Shown: positions 43,076-52,110 of the stretch, one piece after another
Position numbering within the stretch: position 1 is the first letter of the stretch
Layout: every line of letters starts with the position of its first letter
DNA from: DASXKD01 sp963806145
Lineage (GTDB): Bacteria; Actinomycetota; Actinomycetes; Streptosporangiales; Streptosporangiaceae
Assembly: GCA_963806145.1 (NCBI GenBank)
Contig: CAWDXD010000048.1
Span: 124,001-188,000 of the forward strand
Direction: 5' to 3'
Length of the DNA: 64,000 nucleotides
Position numbers and translations under genes: made by a program
The notes under the pieces: model-generated
Seen by the model: the letters and a program-made list of their open reading frames with translations, nothing else
Databases searched by the model: none
Told to the model about the DNA's origin: nothing

Positions 43076-44398
43076 CTATCCCTCCCCGCCGACGGGCTGG
43101 AAGTAGTGGTCGAGCGTCCAGGCGGCGACCTGCTCCCCCAGGTCCCTGGAGGCGGTGTCGGCGGTGCGGAAGTGGAACCCCAGCCACACCCGGGCGTCGA
43201 CGACATCCTGGAGCAGCGCGTCGCCGGAATCATAGAAGCGCTGGACGCCGGGCACCGCTGTGGAGATGAGCGTCAGCTGCAGATGCTGGGTGGTTTGGAA
43301 CAGATCCTCCAGGCCGTGGGTCACGGTTGAGTTGAACGCGTTATACCCGCTGGGGTACTCCGGGTAATTAGGCGTCGCCGCCAGAGGCACCCAACTCGGG
43401 TCGGGGCTGGTCGCCGGGTTGCCGTCGGTGTCGGCCAGGTTGATCGCGGTGATCGGCCGCCAGTAGCCGTAGACGTATTTGGCATGCCACACGGTGATTT
43501 CCGCGTCTGCGACGCTCATGTCGATCGCGGCGAACATCCGGGCGGCGTCGACGATGTCCAGCTGCCGCACGGTCACCTGGTCGCGCAGTGCGGTGTTGTA
43601 CTGCACCAGCGCGCTGCCGGAGAAGAACAGCGCGGTGCTTGTCTGGTCCGCCGTCCGCTGTGTCGAGTTAACCGAACCGAGCGCCTTGACCTCGTTGAAG
43701 TCGCTGGTGTAGCGGGCCGAGGTGAGCGCCGGCGGGGCCGGCGGGGCGAACTGGGTGGCGCTGTGCACCAGCAGCGGCGTCACGAAGGCGAGCCACGGCG
43801 CCGACATGGGCAGGAACAGTGGCGGGGTGGGCCGCCAGACACCCGGTGCCGGTAGCTGGGTGAAGAAGATGGGCGCGTTGCGGCCGTCGTGGGCGCGCAG
43901 CCGGATCACGCTGTCGGCGGCGCGGGTGCCGAACGCGGTGCCCTGGGTCTTGGCTGTGCCGTCGGGGATCTGCGCCAGCGACGCGGCGTAGTCGGCGTCC
44001 AGGGTCGCCTGCGCGGACGGCACGTAGGTCACCAGCACCTGGTGGGCGGCGGCCACCGCGGCCGCCTGGGCCGAGGCCCCGCGCGGCGCTTGGGCGTGGA
44101 ACTGGTACGGGGCGTAACGGCCGTCCACGCCGACCACGGCGTTATATACGGCCGCCTGGACGAACCCCATGTACAGGATGTCCTCGACCGGCTGCTTGGT
44201 CGTGTCGCCCGCCAAGGTGGCCACGGCGATCGCGTTCCACTCGGAGATGACGGCCGGATCGTCGGCCGATGTCGGTGACGGCGTCGTTGCCGCGGTGGCG
44301 GTACCGGCGGTGAGGATGACCAGGAGCAAGGCCGCGCAGGCGGCGAACCACCTGCGGGCGGACCGGAACCTCGCCGGGATCACTGCAAATCGCCTCAT
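43076..44398 (-). CDS. Secreted vanadium-haloperoxidase/PAP2-like protein
   Basis: 440 residues from ATG 44398, preceded by GGGGGG at 8 nt. A signal peptide (ARRWFAACAALLLVILTAG, cut near ATA) precedes the VHPO-like fold. Phosphate/vanadate-site elements: YVYGYWRPITAI (Arg), NYPEYPSGYNAF, and DARVWLGFHFRTAD (Arg/His). The PSGH histidine of classical enzymes is Tyr here (PSGY), so halogenating activity may be altered or lost. By family it oxidises halides with H2O2 or acts as a phosphatase, outside the cell. Confidence 0.85.
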   Translation of the reverse strand: MRRFAVIPARFRSARRWFAACAALLLVILTAGTATAATTPSPTSADDPAVISEWNAIAVATLAGDTTKQPVEDILYMGFVQAAVYNAVVGVDGRYAPYQFHAQAPRGASAQAAAVAAAHQVLVTYVPSAQATLDADYAASLAQIPDGTAKTQGTAFGTRAADSVIRLRAHDGRNAPIFFTQLPAPGVWRPTPPLFLPMSAPWLAFVTPLLVHSATQFAPPAPPALTSARYTSDFNEVKALGSVNSTQRTADQTSTALFFSGSALVQYNTALRDQVTVRQLDIVDAARMFAAIDMSVADAEITVWHAKYVYGYWRPITAINLADTDGNPATSPDPSWVPLAATPNYPEYPSGYNAFNSTVTHGLEDLFQTTQHLQLTLISTAVPGVQRFYDSGDALLQDVVDARVWLGFHFRTADTASRDLGEQVAAWTLDHYFQPVGGEG

Positions 44399-44781
44399 GG
44401 CGATCACCCCCCGCGGCTATCTCCACCGCGGCCCGGCGCGGGGCATTGTCCTCCAGCGGCAGGACGCGCCGCGGTGGCCATAGCCAATACAGCCCGCTTT
44501 ACCATCTCTTGGTGATAATGTCAATGCCTCTTTACCTTGCAGGACAGTGAGAACTCCCAAAGGGCCCCGATCGAAACTGGCGCGGTTGGCCGGAGGAACC
44601 GTCTCCAGGACCTGGTTCGCCTGCCGAGTCAAGGCCAAGCCGCTGTGCGGATATACACGGGATGATCTTTAGATTCCCCAGCCAACAGGACCCTAACTGC
44701 GCAGGTCAGCATAGCAGGCAGCAAGGAACCAGCAGCGATCTTGAAAACCGCTAGGGCACCGCTGGGCCATAATGTGGGAGC

Positions 44782-45243
44782 ATGCGAACGGGCCTGCGAC
44801 TGGAACCGGTAACTCAGGAAAATGTGAGGGCTGCCTGCATGCTGAAGCTGCGGGCTGATCAAGACGATCTCGTTGCTCCAGTCGCCTGGTCTCTCGCCGA
44901 CGCCTACACGATGCCCGATATCGCCTGGCCCCGGCTGATCTACGACGGTGACCAGCTGGTGGGCTTCATGATGGCCGCGTTCGCCCCCGAGGATAAGAAC
45001 CCGCTGTTCCACAGCTACCTGTGGCGGCTCAACATCGACGCCGGGCACCAGGGCAACGGCTACGGACGATTCGCAGTAGAAGAGCTGTGCCAAGAAGGTA
45101 TAAGGCGCGGGCACCAACGGCTGACGGTCTCCTATCACGCCGACCAGCACGGGCCGGAAGCCTTTTACCGGCGCTTGGGCTTCCACGCCACCGGTGAGTA
45201 CAACGAGGGTGAAACGGTAGCTGAGCGGCTCCTCGCCGCATGA
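44782..45243 (+). CDS. GNAT family N-acetyltransferase
   Basis: 153 residues. LRLEPVTQENVRAACMLKLR start, then YLWRLNIDAGHQGNGYGRFA with the acetyl-CoA-binding Q-x-x-G-x-G motif near residue 93, and PEAFYRRLGFHATGEYNEGE, a spermidine/spermine-acetyltransferase-like ending. It probably acetylates a polyamine or small amine in the cytoplasm. A CATAAT box 8 bp before the ATG suggests leaderless transcription. The opposite strand carries a long open frame continuing from the HAD pseudogene, so the two genes collide. Confidence 0.88.
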   Translation: MRTGLRLEPVTQENVRAACMLKLRADQDDLVAPVAWSLADAYTMPDIAWPRLIYDGDQLVGFMMAAFAPEDKNPLFHSYLWRLNIDAGHQGNGYGRFAVEELCQEGIRRGHQRLTVSYHADQHGPEAFYRRLGFHATGEYNEGETVAERLLAA

Positions 45244-45894
45244 GATGACCAGATGCGCCGCGGGCAAGGCTGGTGCGATCCCTGGGATGCCGAGTGCCCG
45301 GAGTTGTTGCCTGAGTTGCTTAGCCCCGGTGTAGTGCACGGCGTTGATCCTGAGCGCGCGGGCTGCTTCGACGTTGCGCGGTGAGTCGTCGAGGAAGACG
45401 GTCGCCTCGGGAGCAAGACGGTAGCGTTCTAGGAGGATCTCGAAGATCCGGGGGTCGGGCTTGGCAACACCCTCAAGACCAGAGATCACGTGGCCGTCGA
45501 ACCAGGTCATGAACGGTAACCGGGCGGACCGGATCGTGAAGGCATGCGGCTCCATGTTGCTGAGGGTGTAACAGCGGGTGCCTGCCGCTTTCACCTCGGA
45601 GAGTAGGCGGACGGCCTGGTCGAATTGGCGAGCGACCATCTCCTCGCCTCGCTGGGCCCAGGCCATGATCATCTCCCGGTAGCCCGGGTGGAGCGCAGCG
45701 CGGCGCTGGCACGACGCCGTGATGTCCGCTCCCAGGTCGTGTTCGCGGTGCCAATCAGGTGTGCAGATCCGGGCCAGGAAGTCCTCCATCTCGCCCGGGT
45801 CGGAGAATAGCTGCCGGTAGAGATGCCGTGGATTTCAGTCGATCAGCACCCCACCAAGATCGAAGGCCACTGCGCTAATCTTCTTGACCACCAC
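45244..45894 (-). pseudogene. HAD-family hydrolase broken by an in-frame TGA
   Basis: From GTG 45894 the frame reads VVVKKISAVAFDLGGVLID, the HAD motif-I aspartates, then TGA at 45835-45837, then NPRHLYRQLFSD and on through TLSNMEPHAF (motif II), KPDPRIFEILLERY (motif III lysine) and VFLDDSPRNVEAAR (motif IV). Relatives have Trp (DWNPRH) at the stop, so this is a TGG-to-TGA nonsense change. The C-terminal stop is also missing: the frame runs on to 44629 under the GNAT gene. It would be a phosphatase or haloacid-dehalogenase-like enzyme if intact. Confidence 0.85.
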
Positions 45895-46129
45895 CGCGCC
45901 AGTATCCACGCGCGAGCAGGCGTAGCCAATCCGATCGGCATGGCGGCCTCCAGCCGTGAGCGCGGGCCATGCACGGGCCACACACCACGGAGACCCGCGG
46001 GCAGCCACGGTAACTCACGCGCACTGACGGCCCAGTGACCCGCAAACGGCGTCGGGCCTAATGGGACCTGCTACGACACCACCGACCTTCCAAGCTGGTT
46101 ATGCGGCCGGTCCTCGTGATACTGGGCTA

Positions 46130-46873
46130 ATGGTCGATCACCGGCGCCGTCAAGCGGGGGATGTTCCGCTTTCGGGCGGGCGCATGACCAGCGGGATCGT
46201 GCGCCGCGGTGACCGGCTGCTGCGGCCGGTTGGTCCGTGGACGCCCGCGGTGCACGAGTACTTGCGGCATCTGGAGGCAGCCGGGTTCGACGGCTCGCCA
46301 CGGGTGCTTGGCATCGAGGGCGACCGGGAAGTGCTGACCTTTATCGACGGCGACGTCGCCAACGACCCGCAGTGGCAGCCCGGGCATGGGAACCGGCTGC
46401 CGCCGTATGCCAGGACCGAGCTGGCCCTGCGCGGTGCGGCAGAGCTGATCCGCAGGCTGCACCGAGCGGCGTCTGGCTTCCGGCCCGCCACTACCAGCTA
46501 CCGGTTCCACCCGTGTTCACCCCGGGCTGGTGAGATCGTCTCCCACGGCGACCTCGGCCCGTGGAACACCGTCTACCGGCACGGGATACCGGTCGCCTTC
46601 ATTGACTGGGACGCCGCCCAGCCCGTCGAGCCGCTGGCCGACCTCGCCGCAGCGGCATGGACGTTCGTGCCGTTGGCACTGCCCGGCCAGCTGGCCGAGG
46701 CAGGATTCGAGCCGCTTCCTGATCTGGCGGCACGGCTGCGCATGTTCCTAGACGCCTACGGGCTGACCGACCGCACCGCCATCCTGCCCGCGGTGGAGTA
46801 CTGCGTGCTGGACGAGCCCGAACCACTGCACTGGCTCCGGGGCATCTCGCCAGACCTTGCTCGCGCATTGTGA
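46130..46873 (+). CDS. Phosphotransferase (aminoglycoside phosphotransferase-like kinase)
   Basis: About 247 residues; the start is uncertain (ATG 46130 or 46184). RRGDRLLRPVGPWTPAVHEY opening, catalytic loop IVSHGDLGPWNTVY near residue 142 with the H-G-D aspartate and N, and metal-binding PVAFIDWDAAQP near residue 157. All catalytic residues are intact. Members phosphorylate antibiotics, sugars or choline-like substrates; this subgroup is common and uncharacterised in actinobacteria, so drug resistance should not be assumed. Just upstream of the transposon pile-up. Confidence 0.84.
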   Translation: MVDHRRRQAGDVPLSGGRMTSGIVRRGDRLLRPVGPWTPAVHEYLRHLEAAGFDGSPRVLGIEGDREVLTFIDGDVANDPQWQPGHGNRLPPYARTELALRGAAELIRRLHRAASGFRPATTSYRFHPCSPRAGEIVSHGDLGPWNTVYRHGIPVAFIDWDAAQPVEPLADLAAAAWTFVPLALPGQLAEAGFEPLPDLAARLRMFLDAYGLTDRTAILPAVEYCVLDEPEPLHWLRGISPDLARAL

Positions 46874-47283
46874 CCGAGTCGCAGTTTGGGCTGCAGTTCA
46901 CCGCCGTACAGCACCTCTCCAGAGAGAACCGACCAAGGACGTTGGTCCAGCCTGAACCGATCCGAACGACCGTGACCCGAGCTGCTAATGCATCGCAGGC
47001 GCCTTGCAGCCAAAAGTGCAGCCTGGGCACCGGAGGACAGGGGACCGAGATGCACCGCCACGGCTGCCACGAGCAGCGCGCATACTCTCCAGCCTGCGGG
47101 CGAGCCCCAACTTGTAAACGACGGGTCGACCGTCGCCGCCAGCGAGCAGGGGACCTTAGTGGCTGTTTCTGAACCCGGCGGGTTGTGATCTTCGGCTGGT
47201 GGTTGCCGGGGTGGCTGGAATGTGAGCGGGGCTCCTGGTAGTGACAGGGGTGACGAAACCAGCCCGCCTCACCAGGAGCCCTG

Positions 47284-48150
47284 GTGCCAGTCTGCCCTGC
47301 CGCGCCAGTTCGTGCATGCGCCCGGTGGTGTTGCCGCCGCTTGCGGTTGTATCCTTCCGATGCCACCGATGGTGAGTGGGCGCTGATCGGCCCGTTGCTG
47401 CCGGTTCCGGCCTGCCAGACCCCGGCGGGCGGGCGCCCGGAGGAGCATTGCCGCCGGGTGGTGGTGGACGCGATCCGGTACGTCATCCACAACGGGTGCG
47501 TGTGGCGGGCGCTGCCGGCGGACTTTCCGCCCTGGCGCACCGTCTATGGCCTGTTCCAGCGGTGGCACGCCCGCGGGGTCACGATCGCCTTGCATGATGC
47601 GTTACGCGCGGCGGCGCGCCGGGCCGCAGGCCGCAACACCGAGCCGACCGCGGCGGTGATCGATTCGCAGTCGGTGCGCGCCGCGCCGACGGTGCCCAAG
47701 GCCAGCCGGGGCTGGGATAACGCCAAGAAGGTCAACGGCCGCAAACGCCACATCGCCGTCGATACCACCGGCCTGCTCCTGGAGGTGCTGGCCACCCCGG
47801 CCTCGGTCCAAGACCGTGACGCGGCCCGGCCGCTGCTGTTCAACCTGCACCGGGCCCGCCGCCGGGTGCGCCGCGCCTGGGCCGACAGCGTCTACGCCGG
47901 GAAACTGCAGCCCTGGGCCGCGACCTACCTCCACCTGACCGTCGAGATCGTCAAACGCCCCCAAGACCAGCACACCTTCGAGGTGCTGCCCCGCCGGTGG
48001 GTGGTGGAACGCACCCTGGCCTGGATCACCAGCTACCGCCGCTGCGCCCGCGACTACGAACGCCTCCCCGCCCACCACGAAGCCGCCGTCTACTGGGCCA
48101 TGATCACCGTCATGGCCCGCCGCCTCACCCGCGGGGAGCCGAAGCTGTGA
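47284..48150 (+). CDS. IS5-family transposase of the passenger-bearing transposon
   Basis: 288 residues. YPSDATDGEWALIGPLLPVP N-terminal segment, catalytic D in AAVIDSQSVRAAPT, D in RAWADSVYAGKLQPWA, and E in LPRRWVVERTLAWITSYRRC, the DDE triad of the IS5/IS1647-like group. Length and all catalytic residues are intact, so it may be active. The start could be the GTG 47284 or an internal codon. Followed after 46 bp by the methyltransferase. Confidence 0.9.
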   Translation: MPVCPAAPVRACARWCCRRLRLYPSDATDGEWALIGPLLPVPACQTPAGGRPEEHCRRVVVDAIRYVIHNGCVWRALPADFPPWRTVYGLFQRWHARGVTIALHDALRAAARRAAGRNTEPTAAVIDSQSVRAAPTVPKASRGWDNAKKVNGRKRHIAVDTTGLLLEVLATPASVQDRDAARPLLFNLHRARRRVRRAWADSVYAGKLQPWAATYLHLTVEIVKRPQDQHTFEVLPRRWVVERTLAWITSYRRCARDYERLPAHHEAAVYWAMITVMARRLTRGEPKL

Positions 48151-48196
48151 GCTGAATGGCCACCCGGCCCGCCCCGCGGCTGGCAGCGTGCCAGGT

Positions 48197-48985
48197 ATGG
48201 AGCGGGGTTTCGGCGGCGAGGTGGTGGACTTCTACCACCGCTACCGCCATGGCTATCCCGACACCGTCATGGACATCCTGGCCGGCGCCTTCACGCTGAC
48301 CGCTGAGGACCTGGTGGTCGATCTCGGCTGCGGGACCGGCCAGCTCGCGTTGCCTATCTCCCGGCGGGTGCGTGCCGTGATCGGCGTGGATCCGGAACCA
48401 GGCATGCTGCGGCGGGCCCGCCAGGCAGCCCACGAGGCCGGCGTGACCAACGTGAGCTGGATGCTGGGCGCCGACACCGACCTGCCAGCGTTGCGTGGCC
48501 TGCTGGGAGACAACACGGTCGCCGCGGTGACCATCGGGCAGGCGCTGCACTGGATGCGCTGCGACGACGTCTTCCACTCAGCCGCCGCGCTGACCCGCCC
48601 AGGCGGCGGAGTCGCGGTGGTGACCAACGGGACACCACTATGGCTGCAAGACAGCCCCTGGTCGCATGCCCTGCGCGGCTTCCTGGAACGCTGGCTCGGC
48701 CACGAGGTCAGCGACTGCTGCGGCACGGACGAAAACAGCCAGCGGCGATACCAGCACGCGCTGGCCGCGGCCGGGTTCGCCCCTGCCAGCGCCGCCGCCG
48801 GCTACGTCGCGGAACTGAGCTTCGACCAGCTCCTGGGCGGTGTCTTTTCAGCGATCCCGGCCCACCAGCTGCCCCCACCAGACCAGCGGCCACTCTTCGC
48901 CGACCAGCTCCGGGCCGCCGTCGGCCCGCAAGACCACTTCAGCGAGCCCGTCCACGTCGCGATACTGATCGGCCACAACGCATAA
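48197..48985 (+). CDS. Class I SAM methyltransferase, transposon passenger
   Basis: 262 residues from ATG 48197 (GTG 48188 also possible). SAM-binding motif VVDLGCGTGQLALPIS near residue 41, the acidic GVDPEPGMLRRA strand-2 residue, then GADTDLPALRG and VTIGQALHWMRCDDVF, the pattern of small-molecule methyltransferases with an active-site HW. Located between the IS5 transposase and the right terminal repeat. Substrate unknown; it could protect or modify a small molecule, or be selectively neutral cargo. Confidence 0.88.
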   Translation: MERGFGGEVVDFYHRYRHGYPDTVMDILAGAFTLTAEDLVVDLGCGTGQLALPISRRVRAVIGVDPEPGMLRRARQAAHEAGVTNVSWMLGADTDLPALRGLLGDNTVAAVTIGQALHWMRCDDVFHSAAALTRPGGGVAVVTNGTPLWLQDSPWSHALRGFLERWLGHEVSDCCGTDENSQRRYQHALAAAGFAPASAAAGYVAELSFDQLLGGVFSAIPAHQLPPPDQRPLFADQLRAAVGPQDHFSEPVHVAILIGHNA

Positions 48986-49038
48986 CCGCCGGGTGCCGCC
49001 CACATGTCCCAGGCACGGGTTCAGAAACAGGCACTTAT

Positions 49039-50633
49039 CTTGTTCTTTAACCTCTGCGGCTGTGACCTGGGTGTTTGGCGGGTCTTGTGCCGGGTGGTCC
49101 CGGCGTGTCGCGGTGCGTGAGTACGGCCTTCGCATGATCATGTGTTCTCGCTGAAGATCCCATGATCACCACGAAGGCCGTGATGGACAGATTGCCAGAG
49201 AGCACTGGGGCCGGGCCACTCGCACTCGCCGTGCTGGCGCGGTTCCGCCGCGAGTTCCATGCCTGCCTGACCGCGCGCGCTGATGAGCTGTCGGAACTGA
49301 CCGATGCGGTGCTGTGCGCCGACGGCCCGGTGCGGAACCTGGCCGGCCTGTCGCTGGTCCCGGGGCACCGTCGTGGCCACGGTGCCCTCTACGACGCGGT
49401 GAACTGCGGCCGGATCGACATTGCCCGGCTGCGCCGGTGCCTGGCCGGCCTGCCGTTACCGCGGGCGGCGGACGGGCGGCTGGTGCTCGCGGTCGATGTG
49501 AGTAACTGGCTGCGGCCCGGCGCGGCCACCAGCGCGGACCGGTTGTTCTGCCATGTCTACGGGCGGGGCAAGGGGCAGGCGCAGATGATCCCGGGCTGGC
49601 CGTACTCGGTGGTCGCGGCGCTGGAGAGCGGCCGCACTTCCTGGACCGCGGTGCTGGACGCCATCCGCCTGGGCCCTGATGATGACGAGGCCGAGGTGAC
49701 CGCCGCCCAGGTCCGGGAGGTGGTCAGCCGGCTGATCGCTGCCGGGCACTGGCGCGACGGCGACCCGCCGGTCCTGGTGATCTTCGACGCGGGGTATGAC
49801 CCGATGCGGCTGGCCTGCCAGCTCGCCGACCTGCCCGTGGAGATCTTGGGCCGGTTGCGCAGTGACCGGGTGCTGCACTTCCCCGTCCCGGCCCGCCAGC
49901 CCGGCACCAACGGCCGGCCGCCCCGCCACGGCCGCCAGTTCGCGCTTTCTGACCCCGCCACCTGGCCAGAACCGGCCGTGACCACGACCACGGCGACCAC
50001 CCGCTACGGCGCCGCCGTGGCCCGCGCCTGGGACCGGCTGCACCCCCGGCTCACCCACCGCTCCGCCTGGATCAGCCACGACGGCCCGCTGCCCGTCATC
50101 GAGGGCACCCTGATCCGCCTGCAGGTCGATCACCTGCCCGGCGACCGCGACCCCAAGCCCGTGTGGCTATGGTCCTCGGCCACCGGCGCGGCCCCCGCCG
50201 GCGTGGACCAGCTCTGGCAAGCGTTCCTGCGCCGATTTGATCTTGAACACACCTTCCGGCTCTACAAGCAGGTCCTCGGCTGGACCACCCCGAAACTCCG
50301 CGACCCGGCCGCCGCCGACCGGTGGACCTGGCTGACCATCACCGCCCACGCCCAGCTCCGCCTCGCCCGCCCCCTCGCCGCAGACCTGCGCCTGCCCTGG
50401 GAACGCCCCGCACCGCCGGGGCGGCTCACCCCCGCCCGCGTCCGCCGCGGGTTTAGAAACATCCGCGCGACGGTCCCTTGTCCAGCCGGTGCGCCCAAAC
50501 CCGGCAAACCCGGACCCGGGCGCCCGCCAGGATCGAAGAACCGCCGCCCCGCACCCCGCCACGACGTGGGGAAAACCACCACAAGACAACCCAGCCTCAA
50601 AGCACGGCGCGAACGCACAGGTTAAACGACAAG
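49039..50633 (+). mobile_element. NF041680-type insertion sequence
   Basis: 1595-bp element. Ends CTTGTTCTTTAACCTCTGCG (49039-49058) and the complement of 50614-50633 (CTTGTCGTTTAACCTGTGCG) match at 17 of 20 positions. Flanked by 5-bp direct repeats CTTAT (49034-49038 and 50634-50638). It is inserted directly against the IS5-type transposon; its target duplication contains that transposon's last base and TTA, so it arrived later. Confidence 0.88.
49162..50625 (+). CDS. NF041680-family (IS701-like) transposase
   Basis: 487 residues. LCADGPVRNLAGLSLVPGHR, LVLAVDVSNWLRPGAATSAD with the first catalytic Asp, PVLVIFDAGYDPMRLACQLA with the second, and RRFDLEHTFRLYKQVLGWTT with the catalytic Glu: the actinobacterial putative transposase often listed as NF041680. 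Complete and apparently intact. Stop at 50625 falls inside the right terminal repeat. Confidence 0.9.
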   Translation: MITTKAVMDRLPESTGAGPLALAVLARFRREFHACLTARADELSELTDAVLCADGPVRNLAGLSLVPGHRRGHGALYDAVNCGRIDIARLRRCLAGLPLPRAADGRLVLAVDVSNWLRPGAATSADRLFCHVYGRGKGQAQMIPGWPYSVVAALESGRTSWTAVLDAIRLGPDDDEAEVTAAQVREVVSRLIAAGHWRDGDPPVLVIFDAGYDPMRLACQLADLPVEILGRLRSDRVLHFPVPARQPGTNGRPPRHGRQFALSDPATWPEPAVTTTTATTRYGAAVARAWDRLHPRLTHRSAWISHDGPLPVIEGTLIRLQVDHLPGDRDPKPVWLWSSATGAAPAGVDQLWQAFLRRFDLEHTFRLYKQVLGWTTPKLRDPAAADRWTWLTITAHAQLRLARPLAADLRLPWERPAPPGRLTPARVRRGFRNIRATVPCPAGAPKPGKPGPGRPPGSKNRRPAPRHDVGKTTTRQPSLKARRERTG

Positions 50634-50851
50634 CTTATAGGTCGGGCCCACGGCTTCTGAGGTTGCCAGTACCGATCCCAAGGCCGCCTATCACGCGGTA
50701 TCTGGAAGCGCGGACGTGTATAACGTCGTGGAGGCGGCCCGCTTCGTGACGATGGGCCAGGGGGCCCTGACCCCGCTGGACCGGGGAAGTCGCTGAGCCG
50801 GTCGCCTGTTCGACCGCCCGCAGGACCGGACAGCCGGAGGCGAGACGGTAG

Positions 50852-51583
50852 ATGGCGGCAGCGTTCGGCTGGGGAACCCTGGCGGCTTCCTCGCTGGTGA
50901 TCGGCGCCCTGGTCGCGCTCTGGTTCCGGATCAGTTTGCGCGTGATCGGGCTGATCATGGCCTTCGGCGCCGGCGTGCTGATCAGCGCGGTCGCGTTCGA
51001 CCTGGTGGAGGAGGCGGTCAGCAAGGCACACGGTCACGGTGCGGCGATTGCGGGCATTTTCGCCGGCTGTGCGGTCTTCTTCGGCGGCGACTGGCTGATC
51101 GGCCACTTCGGGGGTGCCGACCGCAAGGACGCTGACGGCGGCCAGGCGAGCGGCTCCGCGCTGGCCATCGTGCTCGGGACGGTGCTCGACGGGATCCCCG
51201 AGTCGATGGTGATCGGCCTGACAATCTTCCAGGGCGGGGCGGTGGGCGCCGCCTACCTGACCGCGGTCTTCATCTCCAACCTGCCCGAATCGATCTCCTC
51301 CACCTCCGGCCTCCTCACCGGCGGCTGGAAAAAGTCGCGCATCTTGTGGATGTGGATCGCGATCGCGCTGATCTCCGGGCTCGCCTCGCTGGCCGGGTAC
51401 CGCCTGTTCCAGCACTCCTCACCGGGCACCGTCGCCTTCGTCCTTGCCTTCGCCGCAGGTGCCATCCTCACCATGCTCGCCGACACGATGATGCCCGAGG
51501 CCCACCAGCACGGCGGCAACCTGGTCGGGGCCATGACGACGCTCGGATTCGCGGTCGCGTTCACCATCCATCTGCTCGATTGA
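50852..51583 (+). CDS. ZIP-family metal transporter
   Basis: 243 residues, eight hydrophobic segments. Transport-site helices: VLGTVLDGIPESMVIGLTIF near residue 110 (the H-N-x-P-E-G motif is D-G-I-P-E-S here) and VFISNLPESISSTSGLLTGG near residue 137, with MLADTMMPEAHQHGG near the end. A glycine-rich cytoplasmic loop separates helices 3 and 4. It imports Zn2+ or related divalent cations; the variant motifs place it in the bacterial ZIP/YkvI-like branch. It is the only non-mobile gene between the IS elements and carries its own hairpin downstream. Confidence 0.86.
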   Translation: MAAAFGWGTLAASSLVIGALVALWFRISLRVIGLIMAFGAGVLISAVAFDLVEEAVSKAHGHGAAIAGIFAGCAVFFGGDWLIGHFGGADRKDADGGQASGSALAIVLGTVLDGIPESMVIGLTIFQGGAVGAAYLTAVFISNLPESISSTSGLLTGGWKKSRILWMWIAIALISGLASLAGYRLFQHSSPGTVAFVLAFAAGAILTMLADTMMPEAHQHGGNLVGAMTTLGFAVAFTIHLLD

Positions 51584-51599
51584 GTCACCACACGCGACG

Positions 51600-51618
51600 G
51601 CGTTGCCAGTGGCAACGC
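51600..51618 (+). terminator. Probable terminator of the ZIP gene
   Basis: GCGTTGCC-agt-GGCAACGC, 8-bp stem starting 17 bp after the ZIP stop; no T-run. Confidence 0.55.
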
Positions 51619-51725
51619 TGGCCTACGGGTGAAATCTCCGACTCATTGATGTAAGGCCGCTCGCAAGCTCGGGTCAAGTCCCGTGGCGTGGTGTTTCGCG
51701 GTTGGCGCGTGATCCTTTGGCTGTG

Positions 51726-52067
51726 TTAGGCGCTGAGCGCCGGGAGGTCGCTGTCGGGGGTCACCTCCGCTCCGGGGCCGGTGCTGCCGGGTGCCAGGGT
51801 GATGCGGGATCGAGCGAGGACGTCGAGTCCGAGGTAGCGGCGGCCTTCGGCCCATTCGTCGTGCTGCTCGGCCAGGACGGCGCCGACAAGGCGGATCAGC
51901 GAGTCACGGCAGGGGAAGATGCCCACGACGTCGGTCCTCCTGCGGATCTCGCGGTTCAGCCGCTCCTGCGGGTTGTTGGACCAGATCTGCCGCCAGAGTT
52001 CTTTGGGGAAGCTCGTGAACGCCAGGACATCGGGCCGGGCCGCATCCAGGTGCGCGGCGACTTTGGG
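51726..52067 (-). pseudogene. IS256-family transposase, C-terminal remnant
   Basis: PKVAAHLDAARPDVLAFTSF, PKELWRQIWSNNPQERLNRE, IRRRTDVVGIFPCRDSLIRL and VLAEQHDEWAEGRRYL are the last 110 residues of an IS256-type (MuA-like DDE) transposase, holding the final catalytic Glu (ERLN-x-E region). The N-terminal two thirds are missing; the frame simply continues into the adjacent rve remnant. Confidence 0.85.
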
Positions 52068-52110
52068 CTGTGGGGTTCCAGAACTCGGCCACCGGTCTTG
52101 ACCTGGGCTT

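Larger units (their letters stand above)
47159..49034 (+). mobile_element. IS5-type transposon with a methyltransferase passenger gene
   Basis: 1876-bp element. Left end GTGGCTGTTTCTGAACCCG (47159-47177) and right end CGGGTTCAGAAACAGGCAC (49016-49034) are 19-bp inverted repeats with one mismatch, flanked by direct TTA repeats (47156-47158 and 49035-49037), a usual IS5 target duplication. No inner copy of the right end occurs between the transposase stop and the methyltransferase, so the methyltransferase is inside the mobile unit. Confidence 0.88.

Noticed and set aside
45835..45837. TGA in the HAD gene as a selenocysteine codon
   Set aside because: Relatives have Trp, not Cys, at this site, there is no selenocysteine machinery in view and no obvious SECIS hairpin just downstream.
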